Shown here: in pieces, positions 26,934 to 35,464 of the stretch
Position numbering within the stretch: position 1 is the stretch's first letter
Layout of the letters: each line of letters opens with the position of its first letter
Assembly: GCA_023404715.1 (NCBI GenBank)
Contig: JAEYAR010000093.1
Coordinates: 87,729-151,728, forward strand
Length of the DNA stretch: 64,000 nt
Direction: 5' to 3'
From: Bacillota bacterium
Lineage (GTDB): Bacteria; Bacillota; Clostridia; Christensenellales; Aristaeellaceae
Translations under genes and position numbers: made by a program
The notes under the pieces: model-generated
Told to the model about the DNA's origin: nothing
Database searches by the model: none
The model's input: the letters and a program-made list of their open reading frames with translations, nothing else

Positions 26934-27069
26934 GTGCAACCCTCCTTTGCTTTGTTTTATCATACCATGAAAAACAGCCAAGTAAAGTAAAACAATGCAA
27001 TAAATCGATAAAACAATGCAATGATTTATCGGCGGGATTGCTGTAAGATGGGGGCGTGAGAAACAGGGC

Positions 27070-28125
27070 TTACCCGAGCTTACGCGGACCCAAGCGCGCG
27101 CCGCAGCTTTCGCGCACGACGAGGGCGGATTCGCGGATCTGAGAGAAGACGATCGGTTCGCCGCCCTGGGCGCCGATCAGCTCCTGGATTGCGCTGCGGC
27201 CGTGATCCGCCGGGTGCAAATCCACGGTCGTGAGGGGCGGATCGGTATACGGGGTGAAGAACTGGTTGTCACAGCCCACGAGCGCCATATCCAGCGGCAC
27301 CTGCAGGCCCATGCGGCGCAGCTGCCTGAGCGCGCCGAGGGCGACCAGATCGTTGATGGCGATGAGCGCAGTCGGCCACTGCGCCTTAGGCAGGCGCGAG
27401 AGCAGCTTGAGTACGCCCAGCTCGCCATCCTCCGGGGTATAGCCCGCTTCGTGACGATAGTCGCTGTCGGCGGAGAGGCCCAGGCGGGCCATCTCGCTCA
27501 AAAAACTGCGCTCGCGCTCGCCGGAAGAGCGAACCTCGTGCGAACCGCCTAGAAAGGCGATGCGCCTGTGCCCCAGGCCGTACAGGTGCCCCAGGCTGAG
27601 GCGCACGCTGGAGGAGAGATCGCTGCTGATCGTAATGCAGTGCAGCCCCTCGATGGGCGGACAGATGGTGACGATGGGCATGGCGCTTTGCAGGCGAGAC
27701 AACTCGCGCACGGTCGATTCGTTGGAGACGCCCTCGACGATGCCGCCCACGAGCAGCGCGCCGTCGAGCCGCTGCTCGATCAGGCGATCGACCAGACCGT
27801 CGGGGATGCCCGCGCCCAGAGGCGTAAAATAGGTGACGAGGGCATAACCGCAGCGTGCGGCCTCCAGCGTCGCGGCGTCGAAAAGCGCTGCGTAATACGG
27901 GTGCCCGACGCTCGGCACGACGATGCCGAGCAGATGGGACTTGCGCTGATATAGCCCGCGGGCGATGGAGCTGGGGCGGTAATTGCGCCGTTGGATGACC
28001 TCGCTTACGCGTTCTTTCGTGCGTGTGCTTACGCCCTTGGCGCCGCTGAGCACGCGGGAAACGGTGGCGATGGATACGCCAGCCTCCTGCGCAATGTCGT
28101 AAATGGTCGATTGTTCGCCAGCCAT
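27070..28125 (-). CDS. LacI-family transcription repressor
   Basis: 351 aa. The N-terminal HTH reads TIYDIAQEAGVSIATVSRVL with the hinge helix region after it; the rest is a periplasmic-binding-like sugar domain (LLGIVVPSVGHPYY, then ALIAINDLVALGALRQL). GGAGG lies upstream of the ATG at 28125. It is divergent to the SBP-permease-lyase operon at 28592-36566. The palindrome at 28204-28217 overlaps its own promoter, which suggests autorepression and control of the divergent operon. Confidence 0.93.
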   Translation of the reverse strand: MAGEQSTIYDIAQEAGVSIATVSRVLSGAKGVSTRTKERVSEVIQRRNYRPSSIARGLYQRKSHLLGIVVPSVGHPYYAALFDAATLEAARCGYALVTYFTPLGAGIPDGLVDRLIEQRLDGALLVGGIVEGVSNESTVRELSRLQSAMPIVTICPPIEGLHCITISSDLSSSVRLSLGHLYGLGHRRIAFLGGSHEVRSSGERERSFLSEMARLGLSADSDYRHEAGYTPEDGELGVLKLLSRLPKAQWPTALIAINDLVALGALRQLRRMGLQVPLDMALVGCDNQFFTPYTDPPLTTVDLHPADHGRSAIQELIGAQGGEPIVFSQIRESALVVRESCGARLGPRKLG

Positions 28126-28189
28126 GGCCCTGCCTCCTATAACAAGAGAATATACCCCCTTTTTGTAGGGGAATCAATACGCTGTATAG

Positions 28190-28218
28190 AGTATAACATA
28201 AGATGAAAGCGCTTTCAA
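28190..28218 (-). promoter_or_regulatory. LacI gene promoter with overlapping operator palindrome
   Basis: On the minus strand TTGAAA (28213-28218), a 17-base spacer, and TATACT (28190-28195). The perfect 14-bp palindrome TGAAAGCGCTTTCA (28204-28217) covers the -35 box and part of the spacer. It has the central CG and form of LacI/CcpA-class operators (cre-like). Confidence 0.75.
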
Positions 28219-28327
28219 TGGTTTGCTGAAAGTTTATCAGCATGGGCTGGGTATGAATGCGCAGCAAAATAAAAATATCCATAACCAAAATAATTTTCTC
28301 AAATCGGGGGAAAATTGCAGCACATAC

Positions 28328-28356
28328 TTGACATGGAATGAGACAATGCATATAAT
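28328..28356 (+). promoter_or_regulatory. Consensus sigma-A promoter of the second glycan operon
   Basis: TTGACA (28328-28333), a 17-base spacer and TATAAT (28351-28356): both hexamers are perfect. Transcription should start near 28363, giving a 5' leader of about 230 bases. The cre-like palindrome lies 110 bases upstream of the -35. Confidence 0.85.
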
Positions 28357-28591
28357 CTTAGGCAGAGCAAAAAAGATTGACATTTTGCTTGGAAAAGTAA
28401 GGGCTTACAAAAATGGCCTGATTTTCCGTAAATGGTAAGGGTTTTGCGCCGAAGGCGAGAAGGCATGTAAAAGCAGCAAAAAGTCGCTCGAAAGCGACTT
28501 ATGGCGATGTTTTCATGCTGTCAAAAAAACCTTAGGTTTTGTGCCCGGCGGATGGGATCATCCGTTAAATAAAGCTAGGAGGAACCTAAAC
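28357..28591 (+). promoter_or_regulatory. Long structured 5' leader, no known class
   Basis: The stretch between the promoter and the SBP start codon has no open reading frame of note. It contains a small hairpin at 28446-28456 (CGCC/GGCG) and a perfect 8-bp hairpin at 28481-28500 (AAGTCGCT/AGCGACTT, loop CGAA). No riboswitch class is recognised. AGGAGG lies 9 bases before the start codon. Confidence 0.45.
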
Positions 28592-29851
28592 ATGAAAAAG
28601 CTGCTTGCACTGCTCATGTCCCTGATGATGGTGGCATCGCTCGTGCCTTCCTTCGCGATGGCGGACGACGCCGTCACCCTGAAGGTCACCTGCTGGGATG
28701 TGGCGACGACCCCGTACTACGAGGCGATCAAGAACGGCTATGAGGCCGTGAACCCGAATGTCAAGATCGAGTGGATCGACATCGCTTCGCAGGACTACAA
28801 CACCAAGGTTTCCACGATGCTGTCCGGCGGCGACGATTCGGACATCATGATCGTCAAGGAGCTCAGCGACCTGCAGAACTGGCTGAACGCGGGCTTTGCG
28901 GTCAACCTCGACGAGAAGATCGCCGCCAATTCCTACGACATGACCAAGTATGCGGGCATGGATAAGTGCTACACCGACCCGGCGACGGGCGCATATTATG
29001 CGCTGCCGTTCCGCGCGGACTACTGGGTTATGTTCTACAACAAAAACCTGTTCGACGCGGCGGGCGTGGCCTATCCCACCAACGACATGACGTGGGATCA
29101 GTACGCCGAGCTGGCGAAGCAGATGACGAATGCGGAGCAGGGCGTCTACGGCACACACTACCACACCTGGCTGTCCGCGGTTGCGAACTGGGCGGTTTGC
29201 GACGGCGTGAACACCCTGGCCGACGGCGACTACGAAGACCTCAAGTACTTCTACAACCTGTACATGGATCTGGAAGATGCGGGCGCCTGCATGGAATACG
29301 GCGAAGTGAAGGCTGCCAACCTGCATTATTCCGGCGCTTTTGCCAAGGGCAACATCGCCATGCTGCCGATGGGCTACTGGTATGTCTCCACGCTGATCGG
29401 CTATCAGAAGGACGGCACCGCCGACTTTGACTTTGGCATCACCGCCGTTCCGCACCTGGACGGCGTGGACGCCGGCTCCTCCTTCGGTTCCCCGACGGGC
29501 GTAGCCATCAATCAAAAGAGCGCGAATCAGGACGCCGCTTGGGACTTTATCTCCTGGCTGTGCTCTGAAGAGGGCGCGAAGGTCGTTGCCGCCACCGGCA
29601 CCCGCCCCGCGTACGTGAGCGACGCGGTTGCGGAGGTCATGGCCTCTGCCGACGGCTTCCCGCAGGACGATGCGAGCAAGGCCGCGCTGTTGCCGACCGC
29701 GATCGCGCTGGAATGGCCGATCGGCGAGGGCGTCAGCGAGATCAAGACGATCGTCAACGAGGAGCATACGCTGATCATGTCCCGCGAGCTTTCTGTGGAC
29801 GAGGGCATCCAGGAGATGGAAGAGCGCGTCGCGGAAGTGCTGGGCGAGTAA
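28592..29851 (+). CDS. Extracellular solute-binding protein, family 1
   Basis: 419 aa sugar-binding protein. The N-terminus MKKLLALLMSLMMVASL is a signal peptide ending near SFAMADD, an AxA-type site without a lipobox cysteine. The mature part starts VTLKVTCWDVATTPYY and has the SBP-1 strips ALPFRADYWVMFYNKNLF and FGSPTGVAINQKS. AGGAGG before the ATG at 28592 excludes the in-frame codon at 28541. It serves the two following permeases; with the downstream lyase and hydrolases the cargo is probably a uronic-acid oligosaccharide. Confidence 0.93.
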   Translation: MKKLLALLMSLMMVASLVPSFAMADDAVTLKVTCWDVATTPYYEAIKNGYEAVNPNVKIEWIDIASQDYNTKVSTMLSGGDDSDIMIVKELSDLQNWLNAGFAVNLDEKIAANSYDMTKYAGMDKCYTDPATGAYYALPFRADYWVMFYNKNLFDAAGVAYPTNDMTWDQYAELAKQMTNAEQGVYGTHYHTWLSAVANWAVCDGVNTLADGDYEDLKYFYNLYMDLEDAGACMEYGEVKAANLHYSGAFAKGNIAMLPMGYWYVSTLIGYQKDGTADFDFGITAVPHLDGVDAGSSFGSPTGVAINQKSANQDAAWDFISWLCSEEGAKVVAATGTRPAYVSDAVAEVMASADGFPQDDASKAALLPTAIALEWPIGEGVSEIKTIVNEEHTLIMSRELSVDEGIQEMEERVAEVLGE

Positions 29852-29863
29852 TTCAAGCTTACA

Positions 29864-29901
29864 AGGGGGAGGGCGAACGTCGTCCCTCCCCTTCCCTTTT
29901 T
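29864..29901 (+). terminator. Attenuating terminator after the SBP gene
   Basis: A GC-rich stem GGGGAGGG.CGA / TCG.CCCTCCCC (one bulge) is followed by TTCCCTTTTT. It should lower permease expression relative to the SBP gene. Confidence 0.65.
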
Positions 29902-29904
29902 CGC

Positions 29905-29957
29905 CCCGTTCGCCTGAAAATAGGTACGCGCGGCGCACCTATTTTGAGACGAACGGG
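29905..29957 (+). repeat. Long two-part hairpin in the SBP-permease gap
   Basis: CCCGTTCG (29905-29912) pairs with CGAACGGG (29950-29957), and inside it AAAATAGGT (29917-29925) pairs with ACCTATTTT (29937-29945). It directly follows the terminator-like element and may stabilise or direct processing of the mRNA. Confidence 0.7.
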
Positions 29958-30009
29958 CCGCATGGCACGCGTCCAAATAAACGCTTTGACAGACAAGGAG
30001 GCAAACGGG

Positions 30010-30960
30010 ATGGCACAGAGCGCAGCGCCAAAGAAGTATAGGATGAGCAAGCTCGAGAAGCGCAATACGCTGATCGCATACTCATTCCTGGCGCCCAATT
30101 TTCTCGGATTTCTGATCTTCACGTTCATTCCGGTCATCTTCTCGATCGTGCTCGCCTTTCTCAACTGGAACGGCGGCGCGGTGGACCAAATTACGTTTGC
30201 GGGGTTGGACAACTTCCGCACCATCTTTAAAAACTTCAGCTTTACCAAGAGCAATTTGGGCATCGCGCTCAAGAACACGGTGTTTTACACCGTCGCGACC
30301 GTGCCGCTGACCATCGCGTTTGCGCTCGGCCTGGCGCTCGTGCTCAACAAGGCCGTGAAGGGCGCCAACTTTTTCCGCGCGGCGTTCTTCTTCCCGTACG
30401 TCGCCTCTCTGGTCGCCATCTGCGTATGCTGGAACTTCCTGCTCATGAAGACCGGCCCGGTGAACCAGATCTTGAACGCGATCGGCTTCAACTTTACTAA
30501 GAGCTGGACGCAAAGCCGTGACCTGGCGATCTGGTCGATCATCATCGTCAGCGTATGGCGCAACGCGGGGTATTACATGGTCATGTATTTGGCGGGCCTG
30601 CAGGGCGTGCCGGGCGAGCTGTACGAGGCGGCCACGATGGACGGCGCGAACGGCTGGCAGAAGTTCTGGAAGGTCACCATGCCGATGCTCACGCCGACCA
30701 CGTTCTTCGTCTCCATCATGATGGTCATCTCGTGCTTCAAGATCTACGACGTCGTCGCGATCATGACCGAGGGCGGCCCCGGGCGCGCGACCAAGATGCT
30801 CGTCACCTACATCTACGAGCTCAGCTTCGGCGGGCCGAACATCGCGACCACGGCGCAGTACGGCGTCGCCAGCGCGGTCTCGATGGTGCTGCTGGCCATC
30901 GTGCTGCTCGTCACGTTCGTCCAGTTCCGCGCTGAGAAAAAATGGGTTAATTACATGTAA
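30010..30960 (+). CDS. Sugar ABC transporter permease (MalF/UgpA type)
   Basis: 316 aa CUT1 permease. A basic N-terminus is followed by a first helix near AYSFLAPNFLGFLIFTFIPV, about six membrane segments and the EAA loop LYEAATMDGANGWQKFWKVTMPML. AAGGAGG precedes the ATG at 30010; upstream in-frame codons run through the hairpins and are not used. Pairs with the next gene. Confidence 0.93.
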   Translation: MAQSAAPKKYRMSKLEKRNTLIAYSFLAPNFLGFLIFTFIPVIFSIVLAFLNWNGGAVDQITFAGLDNFRTIFKNFSFTKSNLGIALKNTVFYTVATVPLTIAFALGLALVLNKAVKGANFFRAAFFFPYVASLVAICVCWNFLLMKTGPVNQILNAIGFNFTKSWTQSRDLAIWSIIIVSVWRNAGYYMVMYLAGLQGVPGELYEAATMDGANGWQKFWKVTMPMLTPTTFFVSIMMVISCFKIYDVVAIMTEGGPGRATKMLVTYIYELSFGGPNIATTAQYGVASAVSMVLLAIVLLVTFVQFRAEKKWVNYM

Positions 30961-30977
30961 GAAAGGAGGACGCCTGC

Positions 30978-31847
30978 ATGACCGCTGCTGTAACAACGAA
31001 GAAAAAACACACGGCCCACTTGACGCCCGCGCAGGTCGTAGGGCGGGTGGTGCTATACGCATTCTTGATCTTTTTCCTGGTCGTCGCGCTGGTTCCGTTC
31101 GTGTGGATGATCTCCTCCTCGTTCAAGACGAGCACGGACGTCTTTACGATCCCGATGCGCTGGATCCCGGAGACCGTGCGCCTGGAAAACTACGTGGAGA
31201 TCTGGCAGAAGGTGCCGCTGATGGCCTACTTCAAGAACACCGCCTTTGTGGCCGTCGCCGTCACCTTCATGCAGATCCTGACCTCGTCCTTCGCGGCGTA
31301 CGCGTTTGCGAAGATGCGGTTCAAGGGCCGCGACCTGCTGTTCATGTGCTACATCGGCACCATCGCGGTGCCATGGCAGGTCTATATGGTGCCGCAGTTC
31401 ATCATGATGCGCAACATCGGCCTGTATGACACGCTGTGGGCGCTGGTGGTGCTGCAATCCTTCTCCGCGTTCGGCGTCTTCCTGATGCGCCAGTTTTACC
31501 TGGGCATCCCCAACGAGCTGAGCGAGGCCGCCCGCATCGACGGCCTGAGCGAGTACGGCATCTGGGCGCGCATCGTGCTGCCGCTGGCCAAGCCGGCCAT
31601 CGCGACCCTGTGCATCTTCACATTCGTCAACACCTGGAACGACTACATGGGGCCGCTGATCTACCTGACCACCGACCTGAACAAGACGATCCAGGTCGGC
31701 CTGCGCCGCTTTATTCAGGCGTACACCGCAGATTACAACCTGATCATGGCGGCATCGCTGTGCTCGCTGGTGCCGGTGACGATCGTCTTCCTGTTCCTGC
31801 AACGCTACTTCATCGAGGGCATCGCCACGACGGGCCTGAAGGGCTGA
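30978..31847 (+). CDS. Sugar ABC transporter permease (MalG/UgpE type)
   Basis: 289 aa CUT1 permease with about six membrane helices. The EAA loop is LSEAARIDGLSEYGIWARIVLPLAKPA and the C-terminus ends EGIATTGLKG, typical of the class. It starts 17 bases after the previous gene with AAAGGAGG upstream. No ATPase gene is nearby, so a shared MsmX-type ATPase is expected elsewhere. Confidence 0.93.
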   Translation: MTAAVTTKKKHTAHLTPAQVVGRVVLYAFLIFFLVVALVPFVWMISSSFKTSTDVFTIPMRWIPETVRLENYVEIWQKVPLMAYFKNTAFVAVAVTFMQILTSSFAAYAFAKMRFKGRDLLFMCYIGTIAVPWQVYMVPQFIMMRNIGLYDTLWALVVLQSFSAFGVFLMRQFYLGIPNELSEAARIDGLSEYGIWARIVLPLAKPAIATLCIFTFVNTWNDYMGPLIYLTTDLNKTIQVGLRRFIQAYTADYNLIMAASLCSLVPVTIVFLFLQRYFIEGIATTGLKG

Positions 31848-31856
31848 GGATAGATC

Positions 31857-33674
31857 ATGTTTGACGCCTATTTAAACGCACATCCTCTCCATGCGCTCCT
31901 TGCCTCCCGGGGGGAGCGCATTCCTTTTGCGGCGGCCGCGGACCGGCGGGCGTGGGAGGCGGTGGCGGGCGCCGCGCGCGATGAGATCCTCTTCGAGGCG
32001 GATCGCCTGCGCGCAGAGAGCTACCCGATGCTCACGGCGACGCAGTTCCTCGCTTTCGTGCGGGACGGATCGCGCAGCGCGTACGAGGCGCCGTATTTCG
32101 CGCGCAGAAGGCATCTGATCGCCAGCGCGCTGGCGGAATGCCTGACGCTGACAGGACGATATCTGGACGACGTGATCGATGGCGTTTGGTGTATTTGCGA
32201 AGAGACGTTTTGGGGCGTCAGCGCGCACAACGGATCGGACCATCCGGGCGTGCGCCCGGCCGGCGAGCGGCCTTTGCCGGACGCGCAAAACCCGTACGTC
32301 GACCTGTTTGCCGCGCAGACGGCCTCTACGCTCGCCTGGGTCTGCTATCTGCTGCGCGCCCAGCTGGATGCGGTGTCGCCGCTGGTCGTCCGCAGGGTAC
32401 GGGCGGAGGTAAAGCGGCGCGTCTTCGATCCGTTCATGGATCACGACGACTTCTGGTGGATGGGCATGATCCGCAGCGACGTGAACAACTGGACGCCGTG
32501 GATCGTCTCCAACGTCATGGACGCCATGCGCATCCTGGAGGAGGACGACCTGCGGCTCGCCGAGGGCGTCGCCCGCGGGCTGCGGATGCTCGACCGCTAT
32601 CTCGACGTGATGCCGGCGGACGGCGGATGCGACGAGGGCGCGGCCTATTGGAACATGGCGGGCGGCGCGCTACTGTGCTGCCTGGAGCATGTGAAGGACA
32701 TGACCGGCGGCAAGGTATCGTTCTTTAACGACGCCCACATTCGGAACATCGGCGCTTTCCCGCTCGCCGCGCACATCGCCGGGCCTTACTACATAAACTT
32801 CGCCGATTGCGACGCGAAGCCTATGCTCGATGGGGAGCGCGTCTACCGCTACGGCGAATACACAAAAAACGAGGCGCTGAGGGCCCTCGGCGCGCAGATC
32901 GCTCAAGCGGAGCCCGGCGTGCTACCCAAGGATACGCCGGAGATATACCGCGTACTGTGCAAGCTATTTCGCCCGATAGCGCCTGTCGCCGCCGTTTGCG
33001 CCGCTGCGGACGTCTGGCTGCCCGATTTGCAGGTGCGCGCGATGGCGCGTGGAGGCCTTTACGCGGCAATCAAGGGCGGCCATAACGCCGAGAGCCACAA
33101 CCACAACGACGTCGGCGCCTTCCTGCTGTACGTCGACGGCGAACCGGCGGTGATCGACCTGGGCAACAGGGTCTATACGGCCAAGACGTTTGGGCCGGAG
33201 CGCTATACGCTCATGAATACGCGGGGACGTAACCATAACGTGCCGATGATCGGCGCGTGGGAGCAGCGGGAGGGAGAAGCACACCGCGCGAGGGATGTAC
33301 GCTCGGGCGCGGCCGGCGTACTGATGGACATCGCCGCCGCCTATCCAGCGCAGGCGGGCGTTAAGCAGCTTTTGCGCAGCGCGTCGCTCACGGACGAGGC
33401 CTTTGTGCTCACGGATTCCATACGGCTCGCCGCCCCCGAAGCGGTAACCTGGGTCTTTATGCTTCGGGAGAAACCGATGATTGTGTCGGGCGGCGCGCTG
33501 CTTGGCAAGCTGGCTCTGCGCGCGCCGGAGGGGCTGTCCGCCGGAGTGGAGGAGATCCCAGTCGAGGATGTGCGCATGGCGAGAAGCTTCCCCGGCGCCG
33601 TCTATCGGCTCACCTATCGGGGCGTAGCGGCGGAGCGCCACGAGGCGACGTTCACATTTACGAGGAGGCCTTGA
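31857..33674 (+). CDS. Heparinase II/III-family polysaccharide lyase
   Basis: 605 aa, no signal peptide. An N-terminal alpha-helical toroid (RSDVNNWTPWIVSN, then GGCDEGAAYWNMAGGALL) is followed from about 390 by the beta-sandwich of heparinase II/III proteins, with the hallmark NAESHNHNDVGAFLLYVDGE and a block starting RYTLMNTRGRNHNVPMI. Such enzymes cut uronic-acid-containing chains by beta-elimination and leave an unsaturated uronate, the substrate of the GH88 enzyme encoded two genes downstream. It starts 9 bases after the permease gene. Substrate (glycosaminoglycan, alginate or other uronan) cannot be fixed from sequence. Confidence 0.88.
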   Translation: MFDAYLNAHPLHALLASRGERIPFAAAADRRAWEAVAGAARDEILFEADRLRAESYPMLTATQFLAFVRDGSRSAYEAPYFARRRHLIASALAECLTLTGRYLDDVIDGVWCICEETFWGVSAHNGSDHPGVRPAGERPLPDAQNPYVDLFAAQTASTLAWVCYLLRAQLDAVSPLVVRRVRAEVKRRVFDPFMDHDDFWWMGMIRSDVNNWTPWIVSNVMDAMRILEEDDLRLAEGVARGLRMLDRYLDVMPADGGCDEGAAYWNMAGGALLCCLEHVKDMTGGKVSFFNDAHIRNIGAFPLAAHIAGPYYINFADCDAKPMLDGERVYRYGEYTKNEALRALGAQIAQAEPGVLPKDTPEIYRVLCKLFRPIAPVAAVCAAADVWLPDLQVRAMARGGLYAAIKGGHNAESHNHNDVGAFLLYVDGEPAVIDLGNRVYTAKTFGPERYTLMNTRGRNHNVPMIGAWEQREGEAHRARDVRSGAAGVLMDIAAAYPAQAGVKQLLRSASLTDEAFVLTDSIRLAAPEAVTWVFMLREKPMIVSGGALLGKLALRAPEGLSAGVEEIPVEDVRMARSFPGAVYRLTYRGVAAERHEATFTFTRRP

Positions 33675-33676
33675 CG

Positions 33677-35464
33677 ATGGATATTCAGACGAATCCGCTG
33701 AAGACGCGCGCGGACTTTGCCAGCGCCGCATCCCAGATGCTGACGCCCCTGCTCCCCTTTTTGAGCGCGGGCTGCGCCCGCCTGCATTTGGGCGAGACGG
33801 GCGCGGTCTACCCCGCGGACATCGCGGAGATGGAGGCCTTCTCGCGTCCGCTGTGGGCGATCGTGCCGATGCTGGCGGCGAACGACCCGGCGGCGGAGCC
33901 GCTATGGGAGCGCTGGCGCGAGGGGATGAAAAACGGCGCCGACCCGGATCACCCGGAGTACTGGGGCGAAATCGGCCCGTATGACCAACGGATGGTGGAA
34001 ATGGCGGTCATGGGCATGGCGCTATGCCTCGTGCCGGAGCGTTTCCTGGGCGACCTGGACGCGCGAGCGCAGGACAACGTCTGCCGGTGGCTCGATCAGA
34101 TCAACGCGCACGACATGCCGAAGAACAATTGGCGTTTCTTTCGCGTGCTCGTGAACTGCGGCTTTTTGCTCTGCGGCAGGCCCTGCGACGAAGCACGGCT
34201 GGCGGAGGACTTGGCGCTTATAGAGAGCCACTACGAGGGCCAAGGCTGGTATTACGATTACGAGACGCAGCGCGACTACTATACGCCGTGGGCCTTTCAT
34301 TACTACGGCCTGATTTACGCCATCGCCATGAAGGATAGGGATCCTGAGCGTGCAGGGCGCTTTATGGAGCGCGCGCGGCTGTTTGCGCCCCAGTTCGCCG
34401 CCTGGTTCGCGGCTGACGGCGCGGCGCTGCCCTTCGGACGCAGTCTGACGTATCGCTTCGCCCAGGGCGCGTTCTTCGCAGCCATGGCGGCGGCGGGGGT
34501 GGAGGCGCCGGGCCTGGGCATGGGGGAGATCAAGCACCTGCTGCTTTCAAACCTGCGCTGGTGGCTTCAAAAGCCGATCTTTACGCCAAGCGGCGTGCTC
34601 ACCGTCGGATACGGCTATCCCAACCTCATCATGGGGGAGGGATATAATGCCTTCGGCTCGCCCTATTGGGCCATGAAGACGTTTGCGCCGCTGATGCTGC
34701 CGGAGGATCATCCCTTCTGGACCTGCGAGGAGAAGCCGTATACGCCGCCCCCGCGCGTGCTGGAGGATATGGCGCGCATGCTCATCGTGCGCGACGAGGA
34801 GAACCTGCACGTACAGGCGTTTACCGCGGGGCAGCACTGTAAGGAGCACGCGCACGACGAAGCGAAGTATGAAAAGTTCGTCTATTCGACCGCGTTTGCC
34901 TTCAGCGTGCCAAAGAGCGCGAAGCTGTATAAGTGCGGGGCCTTCGACAGCATGCTGGCCGTGAGCGAGGACGGCGTGAGCTACCACGCGCGCTACGGCT
35001 GCGAATCCTTTCAGCTGACGCAAACAGAGGTTTCCTCCGTCTGGCGTCCGTTTGCGGGCGTGCGCATCGAAACGCGCGTCATCCCCCTGGGCGACTGGCA
35101 CGTGCGCGTGCACCGCGTCGAGACGGATCGGGCGCTACAGGTGGCGGAGGGTGGCTTTGCGATCCGGCGTGAGGACGGACATATCCGCCCGCACGAGGAG
35201 GCCGGAGAGGATTACGCCGTGGTCGAGGCACCGTGGGGCGTCAGCGGCGTTCGGGCGATCACGGGCTTTGCGTCGGCGCAGATCACAGCGCCGGAACCCA
35301 ACACGAACCTGCTTTACCCGCGCACGCTGCTGCCAACGCTGACGGCGGCGATCCCGGCAGGCAGGACGACGCTGGTGAGCGCCGTGCTCGGCGCTGTCGT
35401 ACGCGGTCAAGCAAAATGGAACGATATGCCACAGGAGGTATTCGATTATGCAGCGGTGGATTGA
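33677..35464 (+). CDS. DUF2264 family protein
   Basis: 595 aa without signal peptide. The N-terminal 370 residues are helix-rich (SRPLWAIVPMLA, NNWRFFRVLVNCGFLL, WYYDYETQRDYYTPWAFHYY), the rest is beta-rich, as in DUF2264 proteins. These sit in many polysaccharide utilisation loci; from memory, some members have been described as beta-glucuronidases (GH154), which would fit here, but I could not check. The ATG at 33677 is 8 bases from GGAGG; a TTG at 33671 overlapping the previous stop is too close to it. The end overlaps the GH88 gene by 17 bases. Confidence 0.85.
   Translation: MDIQTNPLKTRADFASAASQMLTPLLPFLSAGCARLHLGETGAVYPADIAEMEAFSRPLWAIVPMLAANDPAAEPLWERWREGMKNGADPDHPEYWGEIGPYDQRMVEMAVMGMALCLVPERFLGDLDARAQDNVCRWLDQINAHDMPKNNWRFFRVLVNCGFLLCGRPCDEARLAEDLALIESHYEGQGWYYDYETQRDYYTPWAFHYYGLIYAIAMKDRDPERAGRFMERARLFAPQFAAWFAADGAALPFGRSLTYRFAQGAFFAAMAAAGVEAPGLGMGEIKHLLLSNLRWWLQKPIFTPSGVLTVGYGYPNLIMGEGYNAFGSPYWAMKTFAPLMLPEDHPFWTCEEKPYTPPPRVLEDMARMLIVRDEENLHVQAFTAGQHCKEHAHDEAKYEKFVYSTAFAFSVPKSAKLYKCGAFDSMLAVSEDGVSYHARYGCESFQLTQTEVSSVWRPFAGVRIETRVIPLGDWHVRVHRVETDRALQVAEGGFAIRREDGHIRPHEEAGEDYAVVEAPWGVSGVRAITGFASAQITAPEPNTNLLYPRTLLPTLTAAIPAGRTTLVSAVLGAVVRGQAKWNDMPQEVFDYAAVD

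Noticed and set aside
28357..28591. Known riboswitch in the leader
   Set aside because: Hairpins are present, but no conserved core of a familiar riboswitch class could be recognised.
28586..29938. 450-codon open frame opposite the SBP gene
   Set aside because: Composition of an antisense frame; covers the hairpins of the SBP-permease gap.
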